Shown: positions 1-12,674, numbered from the stretch's first letter. The stretch is DNA of 64,000 nt from Serripes groenlandicus (GCA_031761405.1 JASEVX010000013.1:45636105-45700104), one strand, 5' to 3'. Numbers and translations: made by a program. The notes: a model not told the origin generated them from the sequence alone.

Positions 1-878
1 TCGTTTATGAAAACGTCTTAAATATTACCGTACATGTAGAAATAGCCCATAATTACCAATTTCTGCTCTTACCAAAACATTTTCAATTATATTCATTGAA
101 AATGCCAGAAACTCATTGTATTGATACATGTATATCTCTTGAAGAACTTTATTTCATATTCGTGCCTAAACGATTTCTGAGTCGTCTGTTGCAGTTCAAA
201 TGTATGTGGATACACATTCTTACATATATTGAGATCGTCTGGATGTCAAAATTAAACATTGCGATTCTCATTAACAAGAGTCCAATTGTCATTGTGTTAC
301 TTGTCGGCCAGAAAACAGATCCGTCAATCAAAGATTGGCCGAAATTGGAGAGGACAAGTTATGGGACCGGGTGGTTGAATTGATTTTATTACTTTATGAT
401 ACAAGAATGCTTAAAAAAAGCCGACATCACGTGTGATTAACCGTTTAAAAATAATGCACAAAAAACAGATTGTTGACATGTGTTTAACACCTATTGATTG
501 AAAGTAATTATTAACGTTCATGTATTTTGATCTCATTACTTGTCGCGTCTGGCTCACTGAATGGGAAATCACACTTTATTTGAAATAATTTACTCCAATT
601 GTGTGATGATTTGTATGGAATTGAAACATGAGACGCACTCAAACTTACTTGTGAGGCATCAAAATGTGAACAAACCCATCGAAATATAGCATACATTGAG
701 ATAAGTAACGTTATATAATTCAGCCAAACTGCAACGACAGGAAATAAAGCAACCCAAATAATATGCCTGCCACTGTATGTTATTTTAAAATATTACGAGC
801 TATATGAAACCAAACCCTAGACACATTTGAATATCCTGATTCCGAAATAATGTTTCTCTGGTGTGCAAGTTGTTAGCT
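1..878. other. non-coding stretch, nothing recognised
   Basis: AT-rich sequence with only short open frames lacking recognisable domains. I see no splice-bordered exon, RNA gene or inverted-repeat element here. Confidence 0.4.
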
Positions 879-1173
879 CGGTAGCTCAGTCGGTAGCGAC
901 GCGGGCTGTCAATCCAGGGTTTGTGAGATCGAATCCCAGCTCGTCCAACATTCTTTTTGACGTTCGACAAAAGTCACTGTGACTTACGTCATTCGTCTTT
1001 CACCAATGGGCTGTTTAACAGTCTATGAGGAAAGCAGCTAGTTGCTTGGGAAGTATGTTGTGTGGTGTACTGTTGTGGGAAAACCAGGAACCGCATCAGT
1101 AGGTGAACTGGTCGCCGTGATATGACTGAAACATTGTTGAAAATGGCGTTAAACCCTAATCGTTAATCGTTAG
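879..1173 (+). mobile_element. tRNA-derived SINE (head type 1)
   Basis: The 5' head looks like a tRNA: an A-box-like stretch (TAGCTCAGTCGG at 882-893) and a B-box-like stretch (GAGATCGAATCCC near 925-937). A body of about 200 bp follows, then a 3' end (TGATATGACTGAAACATTG, then a GGCGTTAAACCC-type motif near 1145-1156) that recurs in many other copies in this window. The same head and body occur at 55.5 kb (+) and reversed at 50.9 kb. It may belong to the molluscan V-SINE (RUDI-like) group; that name is from memory and not tested. Confidence 0.75.
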
Positions 1174-1829
1174 GTCACAAACTTTACGTCAAATTCAAAA
1201 TATAATCATGAATTCGGTCCAATGCAATTCAAAAGAAGGTAGACGTACTTTATTCTTGAATGTTTGTGGATTGGTTTACATATATATCCTGGTCATTACG
1301 GACATTCGTGTATTATTTCGATTCAAGCGAATCGAATGGCGTATTCCATGTTCTCGGAGAAATAATTTTCAATATACAATCACACATACACATTATTTAT
1401 TGTAGAAAACAAATATAACTATGTTTATAGCAATATATTGTACAAAATAGTAACACAACTAACCACACTTGACAAATGTACTGCAGAAGCCTTTGTGAAA
1501 AGAAGAAAGTGTTAAGTATTCGTAACACGATAATGATAAATTCCGTTAACACTGTCCGACATACAACTAATATTCAGTAGACGTCTTTGAAAATATCCAG
1601 GCAATATTATGGAAAATGTATATAATTGAAATTATATCATAAATGACGTCGCCGGGAGTGTAATAAAGCCATTGAATAAATTGCGTATTCAACTAGCGTA
1701 ATAACAATGCTACGTAACGTGAAGTCATAACGTAACGTTTAGCGTTGTAAATACGCGCGCTTTATAGCGACGTTTATATGGATATAGCGCTGTAAATTAT
1801 TAAATTAGTATTTATGATATACAAAGAAC
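1174..1829. other. non-coding stretch, nothing recognised
   Basis: AT-rich and without domain-like ORFs. No structured repeat was found apart from the inverted-repeat element that begins at 1830. Confidence 0.4.
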
Positions 1830-1965
1830 ATTACATTCGTGGTCATTCAATACGAAATTTATTAAACTCGTTTTCTAAAAGTGATAAAAACTCGCCAAGG
1901 CTCATTCTTATCAATTTCAGAAAACTCGTTTAATAAATTCCGTATTGAATGACCACTCATGTAAT
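1830..1965. mobile_element. palindromic MITE-like element, about 136 bp
   Basis: About 46 bases at the left end (starting ATTACATTCGTGGTCATTC) return as the imperfect inverted complement at the right end (ending GAATGACCACTCATGTAAT), separated by a loop of about 40 bp. The copy can fold into one long hairpin and has no coding capacity. This is the form of a short non-autonomous DNA transposon; the superfamily is undetermined. Confidence 0.7.
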
Positions 1966-2735
1966 ATCCTCTATGTATACATTTTCAATAGAGTTTTGTC
2001 ACATTGTTAACATAACTCATCTGCTGCAAGTTAGTAAAAATGCTTCTGCATCAGGTTTAAGCATCCGCTCAGTGTAAAATTATCTAAAATGTAATATTTA
2101 ACAATAAATCTTTCCACATTGAGACGCATGGAATGAACGGAATTGAATATCACTATACACTAATATGTATTTCTATACTTACTTCCTTGATGTTACAATG
2201 ATGTTACATGAAATAAAAAACACTTTGAAAAACGTCTGAAAATATTGCATTCCCAACGCCCAGGCAAATCAGTTATTCGGAACTTGGCATTACCAAGCTA
2301 GAAACTTATAGAAATTAATGTGTTTTTTTTTCAATTAAAAATACAATGGAGATTCATTCTATCACCAACGAATGATGTCATCATAGCAATATAACAAGAG
2401 CGAAGAACCTTGTAATGCCATAGCAAATGAAGACATACGTTAACATAATGGCACCAATATTAATTATTTAAGAAGTTATCCCCCAATCAAGCGAGGATAA
2501 ACGATAATTAACCAATGCACAGCTAAGAAGTCGTCATTACCAATGACATTTTTTTACAAACATAATAAAACATGGATATAGAGAAAGGCGACAGGTGGGG
2601 CCGTCGCAGCCAAGGTGAATAACTTTCACGGGATACACATTGAAATACATTAGTCAAAATTACTAAAATAGGATAAAAGCACCAAACAAAAATACAAAAA
2701 TAAATCAAGTTTACTTGTCAGAAATGTCTTACAGC
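1966..2735. other. non-coding stretch, nothing recognised
   Basis: No exon or element could be supported. The short open frames on either strand look random. Confidence 0.35.
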
Positions 2736-3087
2736 TTAAAGCGACTGAACTCCAGATAGCCAACTGGCGAAAAAAATAAGTGTTATTTTTGTATTTTGGG
2801 CATTAAAATATGATAACTGACATATTACATACCCCTATAATCGGTGAGATTTTCTTGTTTTTGATACTTTTTCCATCGCAAATTCTACCCTGTCAGTAAC
2901 GGGGTAAGTATTTTTAAATAGGAAACCCCTTCATCGGAACAATTGAAAACGACTCAAGTTCACTTTATTGATAAAAAACGATACATTTTCTACCCTGGTT
3001 TTACTTGGATAACATAAAGAATAACATTTAGGGCGAATTCTTTTTCTTTTTTCTTTTTTCGTGCCATCTGGATTTCAGTCGCTTTAA
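2736..3087. mobile_element. MITE-like element with terminal inverted repeats, about 352 bp
   Basis: The left end TTAAAGCGACTGAACTCCAG is matched by the reverse complement of the right end (CTGGATTTCAGTCGCTTTAA), with similarity continuing for roughly 35 bp. The interior is AT-rich and non-coding. The ends carry TTAA, which could be part of the element or a target duplication. Confidence 0.65.
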
Positions 3088-3411
3088 AACCTTGAATATT
3101 CAGAGGACAGGTCTTTGAAGAAATATAACTTCAAAATTGTTAAAAGCGGCGTTAAACAACAGTTAAATAAGTTCAACTAAGTCTCCATTGCTCTCAGCGC
3201 TTTAAGTGTCCTTCAAATATGAAAACAATACCCGGAAATTGCAGTCAAGTGCTTATTCTTTCCTTCACTCAGACTGTCTAATGTCTTAGTACGCCTTGTC
3301 TTTCTTACGTACTGTTAGTGTTACGGTTTTTTTAGTTCATGTCTTGTATATAACAAATGAAATAGCTATAATGAGTTATCTAACACTTGCTTGGATCTTA
3401 GAAATGAAAAT

Positions 3412-3720
<309 letters not shown>

Positions 3721-3821
3721 CCTTGAACTTTTGTGTAACTTCCGGTCGAAAGGGCAGAAATGTAACGAAAATAATTTACATAGGAGGGACGTTCGGAAAG
3801 TTTTGAGACTAGCTTTGTTTT

Positions 3822-4435
3822 TATGCCCCAGCATACGAAGTATGAGGGGCATATAATTTCCGGTCTGTTAGTCCGTCCGTTCGTCCGTCCGTCCGTCCGT
3901 TCGTCCGTCCCGCTCAGGTTAAAGTTTTTGGTCAAGTTAGATTTTAGTGAACCTGATGTCCTATCATTATGAAACTTCACACAAATGACAATCAACATAT
4001 CATTGTTTAAAAAATTGTATCAATTTGAGGTTGGACCAACTGTTCATCCGTCTGTTCGTCCATTCCATTCTCAGGTTAAAGTTTTTGGTCAAGTTAGATT
4101 TTAGTGAAGCTGATGTCCGATCATGATGAAACTTCACACAAATGACTATTAACATATCATTCTTTAAAAAATTGTATCAATTTGAGGTTGGACCAACTGT
4201 TCGTCCGTCTGTTCGTCTGTCTGTTCGTCCATTCCATTCTCAGGTTAAAGTTTTTGGTCAAGTTAGATTTTAGTGAACCTGATGTCCTATCATTATGAAA
4301 CTTCACACAAATGACAATCAACATATCATTGTTTAAAAAATTGTATAAATTTGAGGTTGGACCAACTGTTCGTCCGTCCGTTTTAAAATATAGTTAACAA
4401 CCGGGGCATCCGTGTTCCATGGACACATTTTCTTG
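3822..4435 (+). mobile_element. Helitron-like non-autonomous element A (pearl/HINE type)
   Basis: It begins with a short hairpin (ATGCCCCAGCATAC / GTATGAGGGGCAT), then GTCCGT/GTTCGT microsatellite, then about three tandem monomers of roughly 157-169 bp. Near the 3' end GGGGCAT pairs with the 5' ATGCCCC as a subterminal inverted repeat. It finishes with a small hairpin (GTGTTCCATGGACAC) and CTTG followed by T. Subterminal repeats, central tandem array and a 3' hairpin before CTTG are the layout of DINE-1/HINE and bivalve 'pearl' elements. It encodes nothing. Confidence 0.75.
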
Positions 4436-4738
4436 TTTAATTGTAAGTTGGAAACAGTGAATACAAAATTTCACAACGTACCTGTAATCTATAATCTACT
4501 AAATGGTACAATTTTCATACACATAAAACAATATATATACATAAACAACAATATGTAGATCAAAGCGCTGAAGGCACCATAGTGGCGATCGTGTATCTTT
4601 TGACAGTACAATAATGTAAGTTTGCCAAAATGTTTGTCTTGGTGATATTTAAGTTACGTTCTAAACTGGGTCATCATGTGTTCAAAATAAGGCCATACCA
4701 ACTTTTAGAAAAATCTAGTTGGCATTCGATAGACCACA
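4436..4738. other. non-coding flank of the LINE insertion
   Basis: No gene is visible. The last eight bases, AGACCACA (4731-4738), are the left copy of the LINE target-site duplication. Confidence 0.5.
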
Positions 4739-5255
4739 TTTTTTTTTTTTTTTTTTTCAATAATATATTTTATTCGCACCAAATATTTACATAGCTATTT
4801 ATGTATGATTTACAAACAGGTACATATTATACAGTAAATGCATTATTTTCGTTTGTTACTTTTTTTACATTTTTTCTTTTTTTAATTTTCTTCAAAAAAA
4901 CAAATCATTATAAATTCTTTGTGTTTGTGTTTTACAAACACTCAATAATTTGTTATTTGTGCATTTACTTTTTAAATACGATTCTTAAAAAAAAAAAAAA
5001 AAAAAAGAAGAAAAAATAGAGGAAAACAAGATAAAGGACAGGAAACAAAACATCAAAAAAAACTAACATAATTATTTGGCGCAAACATTTTTTTTAAGGA
5101 ATAAAAGGCTGACAGTTTTTGAGAAGTAGAAAAAAAGATAAAAAGTATAGAAGATCGATAGATAAAAAGTAAAAGCTCGAGTAGAAGATGGAAAAAATGT
5201 TTTCTCGGTTGGATATTTTAAGGATTTAAAAAAATAAATAGCAGTTCAAATACAT

Positions 5256-5908
5256 TTAGTTAATAAAATTTGCCCATTTCCGGTTATGAAATTCTAAATT
5301 GTCACCATTTAAAGCAATGTGTTTTTCCATTTCTTTTCTTTTATTCAAATAATTTTTGAACGCATTTATACATGGCATTGTTTTCACACACTTGCTCCTG
5401 AAGATAAAATATTTGCTACATAGTATTATATAGTTTTTAAGTGTATTTTGTGAACCTTTATCTATCAAACCAAATGTGACTGTAAACAAATCAAAAGTGA
5501 TAGTTATATTTATATTAGACAAAAATCTTTTGAGTTCCGACCAAAAATGTTGGGCATAATGACATTCCCAAAAAAGATGGTTTACTGTTTCAATATTGCT
5601 ATTGCAGAAATCACATAAATTTGATTGTGTTAGACTACATTTAAAAAGATATTTATTTGAAGGTATAATTCGCATGATATATTTGTATTGAAATTCTCTC
5701 AATTTTGAATCATTATAGTTGATTTAAAGGGTAGTGTATAAATGGATTTCCAATTAAACTGGCATGTATCAAATATTGTTTCCCATTTTTTTTCTGGTTT
5801 GACTAGTAATTTTTCGGCTTTTGCTAGTTGGTACTCGTATAAAAATTTGTTTGCTTGTTTTGACTTGAGTAGCTTACTTAGTAATGTTTCTTTTCTATGA
5901 TTATTAAT
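5256..5908 (-). pseudogene. LINE ORF2 C-terminal region with zinc-finger (zf-RVT-like) motif, frameshifted
   Basis: This continues the LINE beyond the element B insertion. The first part (about 5908-5715, - strand) reads as RKETLLSKLLKSKQANKF and onward. A one-base shift near 5715 is needed to enter the second part (5702-5256), which contains CDFC, HLFWECH and a further run to the stop. The C-x2-C-x8-H-x4-C spacing is the zinc-knuckle often found C-terminal to LINE reverse transcriptases. The frameshift and the insertion show that the copy is dead. Confidence 0.75.
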
Positions 5909-7113
5909 TATGTCTCCCCCTGTATACAGGGGAGATATATTGTTTTTGTCCTGGGCGTCTGTCTGTCTGTCCTTCTGTCTGTCTGTCCGTCTGTCCGAAA
6001 TCGTGTCCGCTCCATATCTCCAAGACGGCTTGAAGGATTTTCATGAAACTTGGCTCACATGTTCACCTCATCAAGGCGACGTGCAGAACCCGCGTCTCGA
6101 CAATATAGGGTCAAGGTCACGCTTGAAGGTCAAAGGTTTGAGGCTTTATTTCGTGTCCGCTCCATATCTCCCAGACGGCTTGAAGGATTTTCATGAAACT
6201 TGGGTCACATGTTCACCTCATCAAGGCGACGTGCAGAACCCGCGTCTCGACAATATAGGGTCAAGGTCAAGGTCACACTTGAACGTCAAAGGTTTGAGGC
6301 TTTATTTCGTGTCCGCTCCATATCTCCGAGACGGCTTGAAGGATTTTCATGAAACTTGGGTCACATGTTCACCTCATCAAGGCGACGTGCAGAACCTGCG
6401 TCTCGACAATATAGGGTCAAGGTCAAGGACACGCTTGAATGTCAAAGGTTTGAGGCTTTATTTCGTGTCCGCTCCATATCTCCCAGACGGCTTGAAGGAT
6501 TTTCATGAAACTTGGGTCACATGTTTACCTCATCAAGGCGACGTGCAGAACCCGCGTCTCGACAATATAGGGTCAATGTCAAGGTCACGCTTGAAGGTCA
6601 AAGGTTTGAGGCTTTATTTCGTGTCCGCTCCATATCTCCCAGACGGCTTGAAGGATTTACATGAAACTTGGGTCACATGTTCACCTCATCAAGGTGACGT
6701 GCAGAACTTGCGTCTCGACAATATAGGGTCAATGTCAAGGTCACGCTTGAAGGTCAAAGGTTTGAGGCTTTATTTTGTGTCCGCTCCATATCTTCCAGAC
6801 GGCTTGAAAGATTTTCATGAAACTTGGGTCACATGTTCACCTCATCAAGGCGATGTGTAGAACCCATGTCTCGACTGTCTGTCTGTCTGTCCGTCCGTCT
6901 GTCCGTCCCAAATCGTGTCCGCTCCATATCTCCAAGACGGCCTGAAGGATTTTCATGAAACTTGGGTCAAATGTTCACCTCATCAAGGCGATGTGCAGAA
7001 CCCATGTCTCGACTGTCTGTCTGTCTGTCCCAAATTTATAGGTTGGAATGTTTTTGAGAGATTTTGACAGATATTTGAGGGGAGACATCTGTTTTTTGCA
7101 AAAACAATTCTAG
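5909..7113 (+). mobile_element. Helitron-like non-autonomous element B, inserted in the LINE
   Basis: The 5' hairpin TCTCCCCCTGTATACAGGGG is followed by a GTCTGTCTGTCC tract. About six tandem monomers follow, of period 156 bp (GTGTCCGCTCC at 6153, 6309, 6465, 6621 and 6777; first and last units 150 and 137 bp). The 3' part carries GGGGAGACAT, which is inverted relative to the 5' ATGTCTCCCC, and ends with CTAG before T. LINE coding sequence resumes on both sides, so B is younger than the LINE. Because 156 is divisible by three, the array shows a long in-frame repetitive ORF (5910-6860) that I regard as an artefact. Confidence 0.8.
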
Positions 7114-9170
7114 TTTGTTCTGATTTAAGTTGTATTTTCCATTCTTTGGGAATACTTGATATTAAAGACATAAAAAATAGAAAAGTATTATTTGGAAGTT
7201 CATATAAGTTAATAAAGTCTGAACATTTATAAAATTCGCGTGTCCGGTAGTCGTATAGTTGTTCAACAAATTGAATTCCCCTATCGTGCCAGATTTTATT
7301 AAAAAGAGTTTTATTTCCTACTTTTATTTTTGAGTTATTCCATATGAGTTGTTTACCAATGTTGTCTACAACAGAATTATTTATTTCAAACCATGATAAC
7401 AAAATGTCTTTAAAAAAACTTTTTTTTGGAAATAATTGTGTTATGTCTTTTATTTTAAGATTACATTCAAAAAATATTTTCCCCCCAAATTTGTCAAGTT
7501 TATTTAAGTAAAAAAGTTTCCAAAGTCCATTATTTGTAGTGTCTAAAAGTCTTCTAATCCAATTTGCTTTTAGTGATTTGAGAAATTTATAGATATCAAT
7601 CATTTTCAGGCCTCCATTTTCAATATTTTGAATAATTGATTTACGTTTTATCTTGTCTGGTTTTTTATCCCATAAAAATGCATACATGCTGTCATTTATT
7701 AGTTTTATTTGTTCTTCTGGTGGACTTGGTAAAACAGTTAGGGGATAAATAAGCTTAGGTAAAGCATAACTTTTAATAACAGTAATTTTACCAATTAGAG
7801 ATAACTTTCTATGTTGCCATTGTTTTAAGCAGTTACAAAATGCGTCTATTTTGGGCGTTAAATTAGATTTAAAAATATTTAAATTGTTTTTGTTATTATT
7901 GTGAAAAATGATTCCAAGTGTTTTTGCTTGATCGGAACTCCAAACAAATTTATTTTTTTGACAAAAAGTTATATTTGACAGTTTCAGTAGACCCGCTCTT
8001 AATACGGTACATTTTGCTGTGTTCAATTTCAAACCTGAGACAAAACTAAAATTTTCTAAAACTGATATGAGTGTTTTGAACGATTTTTCTGAACCATCCG
8101 TAATAAAAGTTGCATCATCTGCAAAAAGAGTATTCTTAATCTCATTATTTTTATAATTTATACCTTTGATATTTTCATTTTGTTTTATTTCGTTTGATAA
8201 AAGCTCAATACATATAATAAATAGATAAGGTGACAACGGACAGCCTTGGCGTACGCCCCTCTTAATGGGAAAGAAGTCGGAAATATGTCCATTATTTATT
8301 GTACAACTTTTCGAGTCTGAGTAAAAAAGTTTAATCCAACTGATAATTGAATCTCCAAAATTAAAGTGTTTTAAACATCGAAACATAAATTCATGATCTA
8401 AGCTATCGAAAGCTTTCTCGAAATCAGAAAAAAATAGAAGAGAAGGTAAGTCATTTTCATCTATAAAATCTAAAATTTCATACAATAATCGGATGTTCTC
8501 ACCTATATAACGGCCTTTTATAAATCCAGATTGTGCTGGACTAATAATAGAGTTTAAGGTGGGTTTTAGCCTATTAGCAATAGCTTTAGTAGCGATCTTG
8601 TAGTCTACATTCAAAAGACTTATTGGTCTCCAATTATTTAGGTCCTTTATATCTTTTCCAGGTTTGGGAAGAAGAGTGATAATACCTTGTTTTTGTAATT
8701 CTGTCATTTCTCCTATTTGTAATGAATGATTTAGAGATTTAATTAAGTACATTTTAATATCATTCCATAAGATTTTATAAAATTCTGTGGTTAAACCATC
8801 CGAACCAGGACTTTTATTGTTTTGCATATTTTTTAAACTAATATAACATTCATATTCATTTAAAATACCTTCACATTTTGTTTTGTCTATTTCATTTATT
8901 TTTTTAGTTGTATTGTTAAAAAAAAAGTGTTCCGACTCTTGTGTTTCACGTTTTTTGTATAATTTACTGTAAAAAGTTGATTGAGCATTTAAAATCTCAT
9001 TTATATCGGTAATAATGCGGTTATTAATATTTAGTTTTGAAATTACTTTTTTCTCTGCCTGCTTTTTTTCCAAACTAGAAAAGTATTTTGTATTCTTTTC
9101 GTTATTTTCAATGTGTTGACATTTAGATCGTAATATTATTCCATTAATTTTTGTTTCAATAATCTTATTT
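7114..9170 (-). pseudogene. LINE reverse transcriptase, N-terminal part missing
   Basis: An open frame runs from the LINE truncation point to the element B junction; the first Met is at 9073, but the frame is open to 9170. RT motifs follow in order: SPAQSGFIKGRYIGENIR, a SDFEKAFDSLDHEF block with a catalytic Asp, RRGVRQ-like GVRQGCPLSPYLF, and the catalytic FADDA box (codons at 8111-8125, about residue 317 from the Met). A thumb/connection region with LNTAKC and LPKLIYPL segments follows. The enzyme would copy LINE RNA at a nicked target. It lacks the endonuclease and loses its C-terminus to the B insertion, so it is not functional as it stands, although this segment has no stop codons. Confidence 0.85.
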
Positions 9171-9440
9171 AGACCACAGTTTTAGCTTAAGAACGATTAA
9201 ACTGTATTAGGATGTATGTCTTGGTTATATGTATAAGCTTATTTTATTGCGTTATCACCTGTTTATCAACAGGTCGCTAGGCCATATTTAAATAAAATAT
9301 TGTGTACACTTTAGAGACCACATTATAAATAAAGCATGTTGAAACCCTTTGTCAGAATATTTTGTCTTGATGACATCAGGGCTATGTTCAAAATACGTTA
9401 TGTCGCATTCAAACTAGGAATCCGTCGTGGCCGAGGAGTC
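9171..9440. other. non-coding flank after the LINE
   Basis: It begins with the right copy of the LINE target-site duplication (9171-9178). A second AGACCACATT occurs at 9315-9324 and is probably coincidental, because LINE coding sequence stops exactly at 9170. Confidence 0.45.
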
Positions 9441-9648
9441 ATCCGTCGTGGCCGAGTGGTTATTGTCCGGGATTTCAAACTGCGTGTCTTGGGTTTGATC
9501 CTAAGTCATACCCTGCATGATTGGATGCCCATGGATAATTCAAAATTTCAAAACCTAGAGTGTTTACCCATGGGCACGAATAAGTGAACTGTAACCATGA
9601 TATAACTGAAATAATGTTGAAAATGGTGTTAAACCCCAGAACAAAATA
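9441..9648 (+). mobile_element. tRNA-derived SINE (Leu/Ser-like head)
   Basis: The head starts CCGTCGTGGCCGAGTGGTTA, a type II tRNA-like A box, and has a B-box-like GGGTTTGATCC near 9491-9501. The first 14 bases of the head are duplicated just upstream (9422-9435). The 3' end has GATATAACTGAAATAATG and GGTGTTAAACCCC, matching the 3' domain of the other SINEs in the window although the head is different. Confidence 0.7.
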
Positions 9649-9649
9649 T

Positions 9650-11111
9650 CAAAAACTAAGTCACTATGCTGAATTGAAGACAAATATTGGTGACTCTGAA
9701 GGAGCTGCATCTGGAAGGTATTGATGCAAAAATAAATGAGAGCGTTACAGGTCCAACTTGGCCATCTTTAATACACCTTTGCTAATGAATGAACTTTCTC
9801 TGTGAGCTTTGATGCATCTGCAGCACACATATTTTAGAAAACAATCAAACAGAAGTTCCTCCATTCCCCATATTTGCAAATCTATGGGGCTTATTCTACT
9901 AACTTTTCAGATGCAACATCTTCTCTGAATTTTTATCTTTTATCAGATAAATTGACTTAAATATCATAGAAGGGAAAGACAATTAAAGTATTCATTAGTT
10001 TGGTGCTTGTTTTCAATGATGTCTGATATTGAAAAGTTCTGTTCAATTCCGCGTTCCCTTCACAGTCCTTTCACATTGAGGGTTTTCTCCCTAGAAAAGT
10101 TAAACTGCTTTGAAAACATAGTGAGTAAAACCAAACACAAATTGCTCATAATGAACAATTTCTCTATTTTGCCAAAATGTTCAATTTATACAAATATAGG
10201 CATATATGAAAATGCTCGATATTTAACTCAATTAGGCTACACTTTCAGCATTGATTGCCAATTCACGCTATAACGTACAGTGATGGTTACACTGAGGTGA
10301 CTCAGTGATGCACAAACATATATGCATCACTGAGTAATATGATTGTAAAATTATTCCAAAGAACAGGTTTATAAGTTAAACAATGTGACATATACATTGC
10401 AATTCTCAGGTGACCTCAAAGTGTAAACTCACAATTGAACACAATGTTAACATCAATAGAGAGACATGTACTGAATTTTTATCATGGTTTATTCATTTAA
10501 ATACAAAATGTGTCAGTACAAAAGTACTTGTATCAAGTACATGTATCTACATGCAGATCAACAGGACCAAGATCATCCTTATTTTATCACATTATATCAC
10601 CTAAGTGATGGCATAGTAGTTACCTCCATACCCTTTACCCAGAATCGATATATTGGCAGTCATGATTGACTATATTGCTCTGTAGAACATATTTAATAGA
10701 CTTGTTGACTACAAATAATATTAAGCATTTCCCATTTGAAAACATTTTGAGGCGATTGCATCCAAGAAAAAATGTGGTAAAAGGAGATATTGCTTTTCAC
10801 GAGCAATTTCTTCTTTCAATACAATTGTTTTTTAACTCAATTCAAAAATATACTTCAATTTATAGAAATTTTCCCACTTTCAAATCTACAATGAAACATA
10901 AATTATTAGAGGACTTACAATTGAACAATTGAACAATTGTAGTCTTGTAAAATGATTACTATCAGAAATTTATTTTACTCTGGAATAAAGTTACAATGAA
11001 ATTGCATGAAAACATCAACCTTTCAGCACTTTTTTATGATGAATACCACTTTTGACACTATTTATAATTTTATTGTTGCAGTTATCTAAATATTACATAT
11101 TTACCCCAAAC
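9650..11111. other. non-coding; dispersed repeat and degenerate MITE copies
   Basis: The stretch around 10390-10550 is similar to 57535-57690 (shared CAGGTGAC, TGTAAACTCA and AATTGA blocks), so it is a dispersed repeat. Around 10720-10935 is a degenerate member of the CTGCAG MITE-like family, recognised by GTAAAAGGAGATATTGC...GAGCAATTTCTTC. No exon could be supported. Confidence 0.5.
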
Positions 11112-11785
11112 TAGATGCCCATAGGCAACATATAGCCTATTCCAAAAGTTTTGTCAAATACATGGTGCTCTTCCATGCAGTTGCAACACAGACTGACATG
11201 GAGTTGACCTGATAGCAGATGATTAAGGGCCTAGTTAGTTATGCTTAAAAATACGTCTACAAGTGGGAAAGGGTGAAAAGAGAACAGTCTCTTATTTTGC
11301 AAAATTTGTTTTTTCACTTCTGCCATCATCACATCATAATGGTGAGCATGTGTGCCCAGTAATTTTGGAATCCTATGATGCATGGTTTCTCATTTTGACC
11401 ATTGAGGTACATGCCTAGTCTTGTGCACCACACTTTACCTCATCTTGGTGAGCATTTTTGCCCAGTTACTTGGGAATCCTATGATGCATGGCTGAGATGT
11501 GGGCCGGACAAGGTACAGTCATATCAAACAGTACACATTTTGACCTTTGATTTCTTAGTGTAACCTTGACATTTCAGGTACAGGCCTGGATCTTATACAT
11601 GACACGCCACCTCATCACGCAGTACGTTTGTACCAACTTTCTTGCAAATCATATGATGCATGGTTAAGATGTGGGCCGGACAAGGTTCGGACAGACCGAC
11701 TCATGGACAAACGCTCACACTCACACCAAAGCGTCATTGTGACAGCTATGTCAAGCTCACCGTAAGCAAGCTCGACAAAAAAATC
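11112..11785 (-). mobile_element. possible Helitron-like element K with degenerate tandem units
   Basis: It contains three degenerate units sharing TCCTATGATGCATGG and GTGGGCCGGACAAGG (near 11365, 11480 and 11655). A CTAG followed by a small inverted motif (TGCCCATAGGCA) at its left edge could be a reversed 3' terminus. The opposite end is unclear. Confidence 0.4.
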
Positions 11786-11861
11786 TCAAGCAGACAGCTT
11801 TATAATATGATTTTAGACAGTAACACTGTTATCAACAGTCAATAAACCACAAGCTACTGAA

Positions 11862-12420
11862 TAACCCTTTCCCACATACAAAGAATTTGCAGCAGACAAC
11901 TTTGAAAACATCAAGGCAAAGATATGTAAAATGTCTATAAATGAAAGTATTACTAATATTGAATTGTGTTGAAAACTTTGTAGCAAAATGAGATATATTG
12001 CTCACAATTGGCATTTTTTTTTTGTCATAATATTTTCAACATTTATATCTTGAAGATGCATCAGAATGGCAAGTTGGAAAGGGTTATCATTTTTGGGTAA
12101 TAAGACATCTACGTAACAATTGATTAAATTAATTTTAAAAGTCACTTAGTCAAATATTCACACCAATTTAACAACAACAAATATATTTTTCATATACTGG
12201 TTGAAAAAAACCCAATGAACAAATAATCTAGTGCTTAGTTGAATCCTTTCCAACAAGCAGTCACTTTCTAATGCCTCTACAGCAAATGAATTTTGAAAAA
12301 ATGAAAACAAAAGTAGAACTTGCCCATGATGAGCAATTTCTACTTTTGCCACAATGTTTTCAGTCATTGAAATAACTTTTTAACAATTTAGAGGTCCGAA
12401 TATCCTAAATGTTTGGTTAT
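11862..12420. mobile_element. partial copies of the CTGCAG MITE-like family
   Basis: AACCCTTTCCCACATAC at 11863 is followed by GCAGCAGAC and GAAAACAT, as at the left end of the family. Near 12300 there is a second fragment with the central inverted motif (GCCCATGATGAGCAATTTC and CCACAATGTTTTCA). Both are incomplete. Confidence 0.55.
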
Positions 12421-12674
12421 TGTTATAATTATTAAATATGATACTGGGCAAAGGAATTTGTTCAATGGTCTGAATCAAAAGCTACAGGGACATGGAACCA
12501 TAAGACCACTGCAATTTTCCAAGACAGGGTTTAAACTTAATTAAATAATAATTATTATTGTCCTTTCATTAATATAGTTTCCTTATTTTTAAATAAAGGC
12601 TTTAACAGTTGTTTGTGACATATTTGTTTTATGTAGGAAAAGGTTGTCTAAAAAAAGTATCAATTTACAAGTAC

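Larger units (their letters stand above)
4739..9170 (-). mobile_element. 5'-truncated LINE (L1/Tx1-like reverse transcriptase), split by Helitron-like element B
   Basis: Read on the - strand, the element enters the reading frame just upstream of the reverse transcriptase domain at 9170 and ends with AATAAA-like signals and a poly(A) tail (poly-T at 4739-4757 on +). AGACCACA occurs on both sides (4731-4738 and 9171-9178), a target-site duplication. The endonuclease domain and any ORF1 are missing, as expected for an insertion truncated during target-primed reverse transcription. Element B (5909-7113) interrupts it. Assignment to an L1/Tx1-type clade comes from the zinc-knuckle C-terminus and RT motifs and is not tested. 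Confidence 0.85.

Noticed and set aside
879..955. tRNA gene
   Set aside because: A- and B-box-like motifs are present, but the sequence continues into a SINE body repeated elsewhere, and the acceptor stem does not pair convincingly. The same holds for 32.3, 37.0, 50.9, 55.5 and 63.7 kb.
5910..6860. 316-codon + strand ORF with repeated 52-residue units
   Set aside because: It arises because the element B monomer is 156 bp, a multiple of three. The same sequence belongs to a non-coding tandem core, the Met lies in the 5' hairpin and the start is in LINE flank.
9315..9324. AGACCACATT as right target duplication of the LINE
   Set aside because: It matches the left flank by 10 bases, but LINE coding sequence stops at 9170 directly before another AGACCACA, so the nearer copy is the true duplication.
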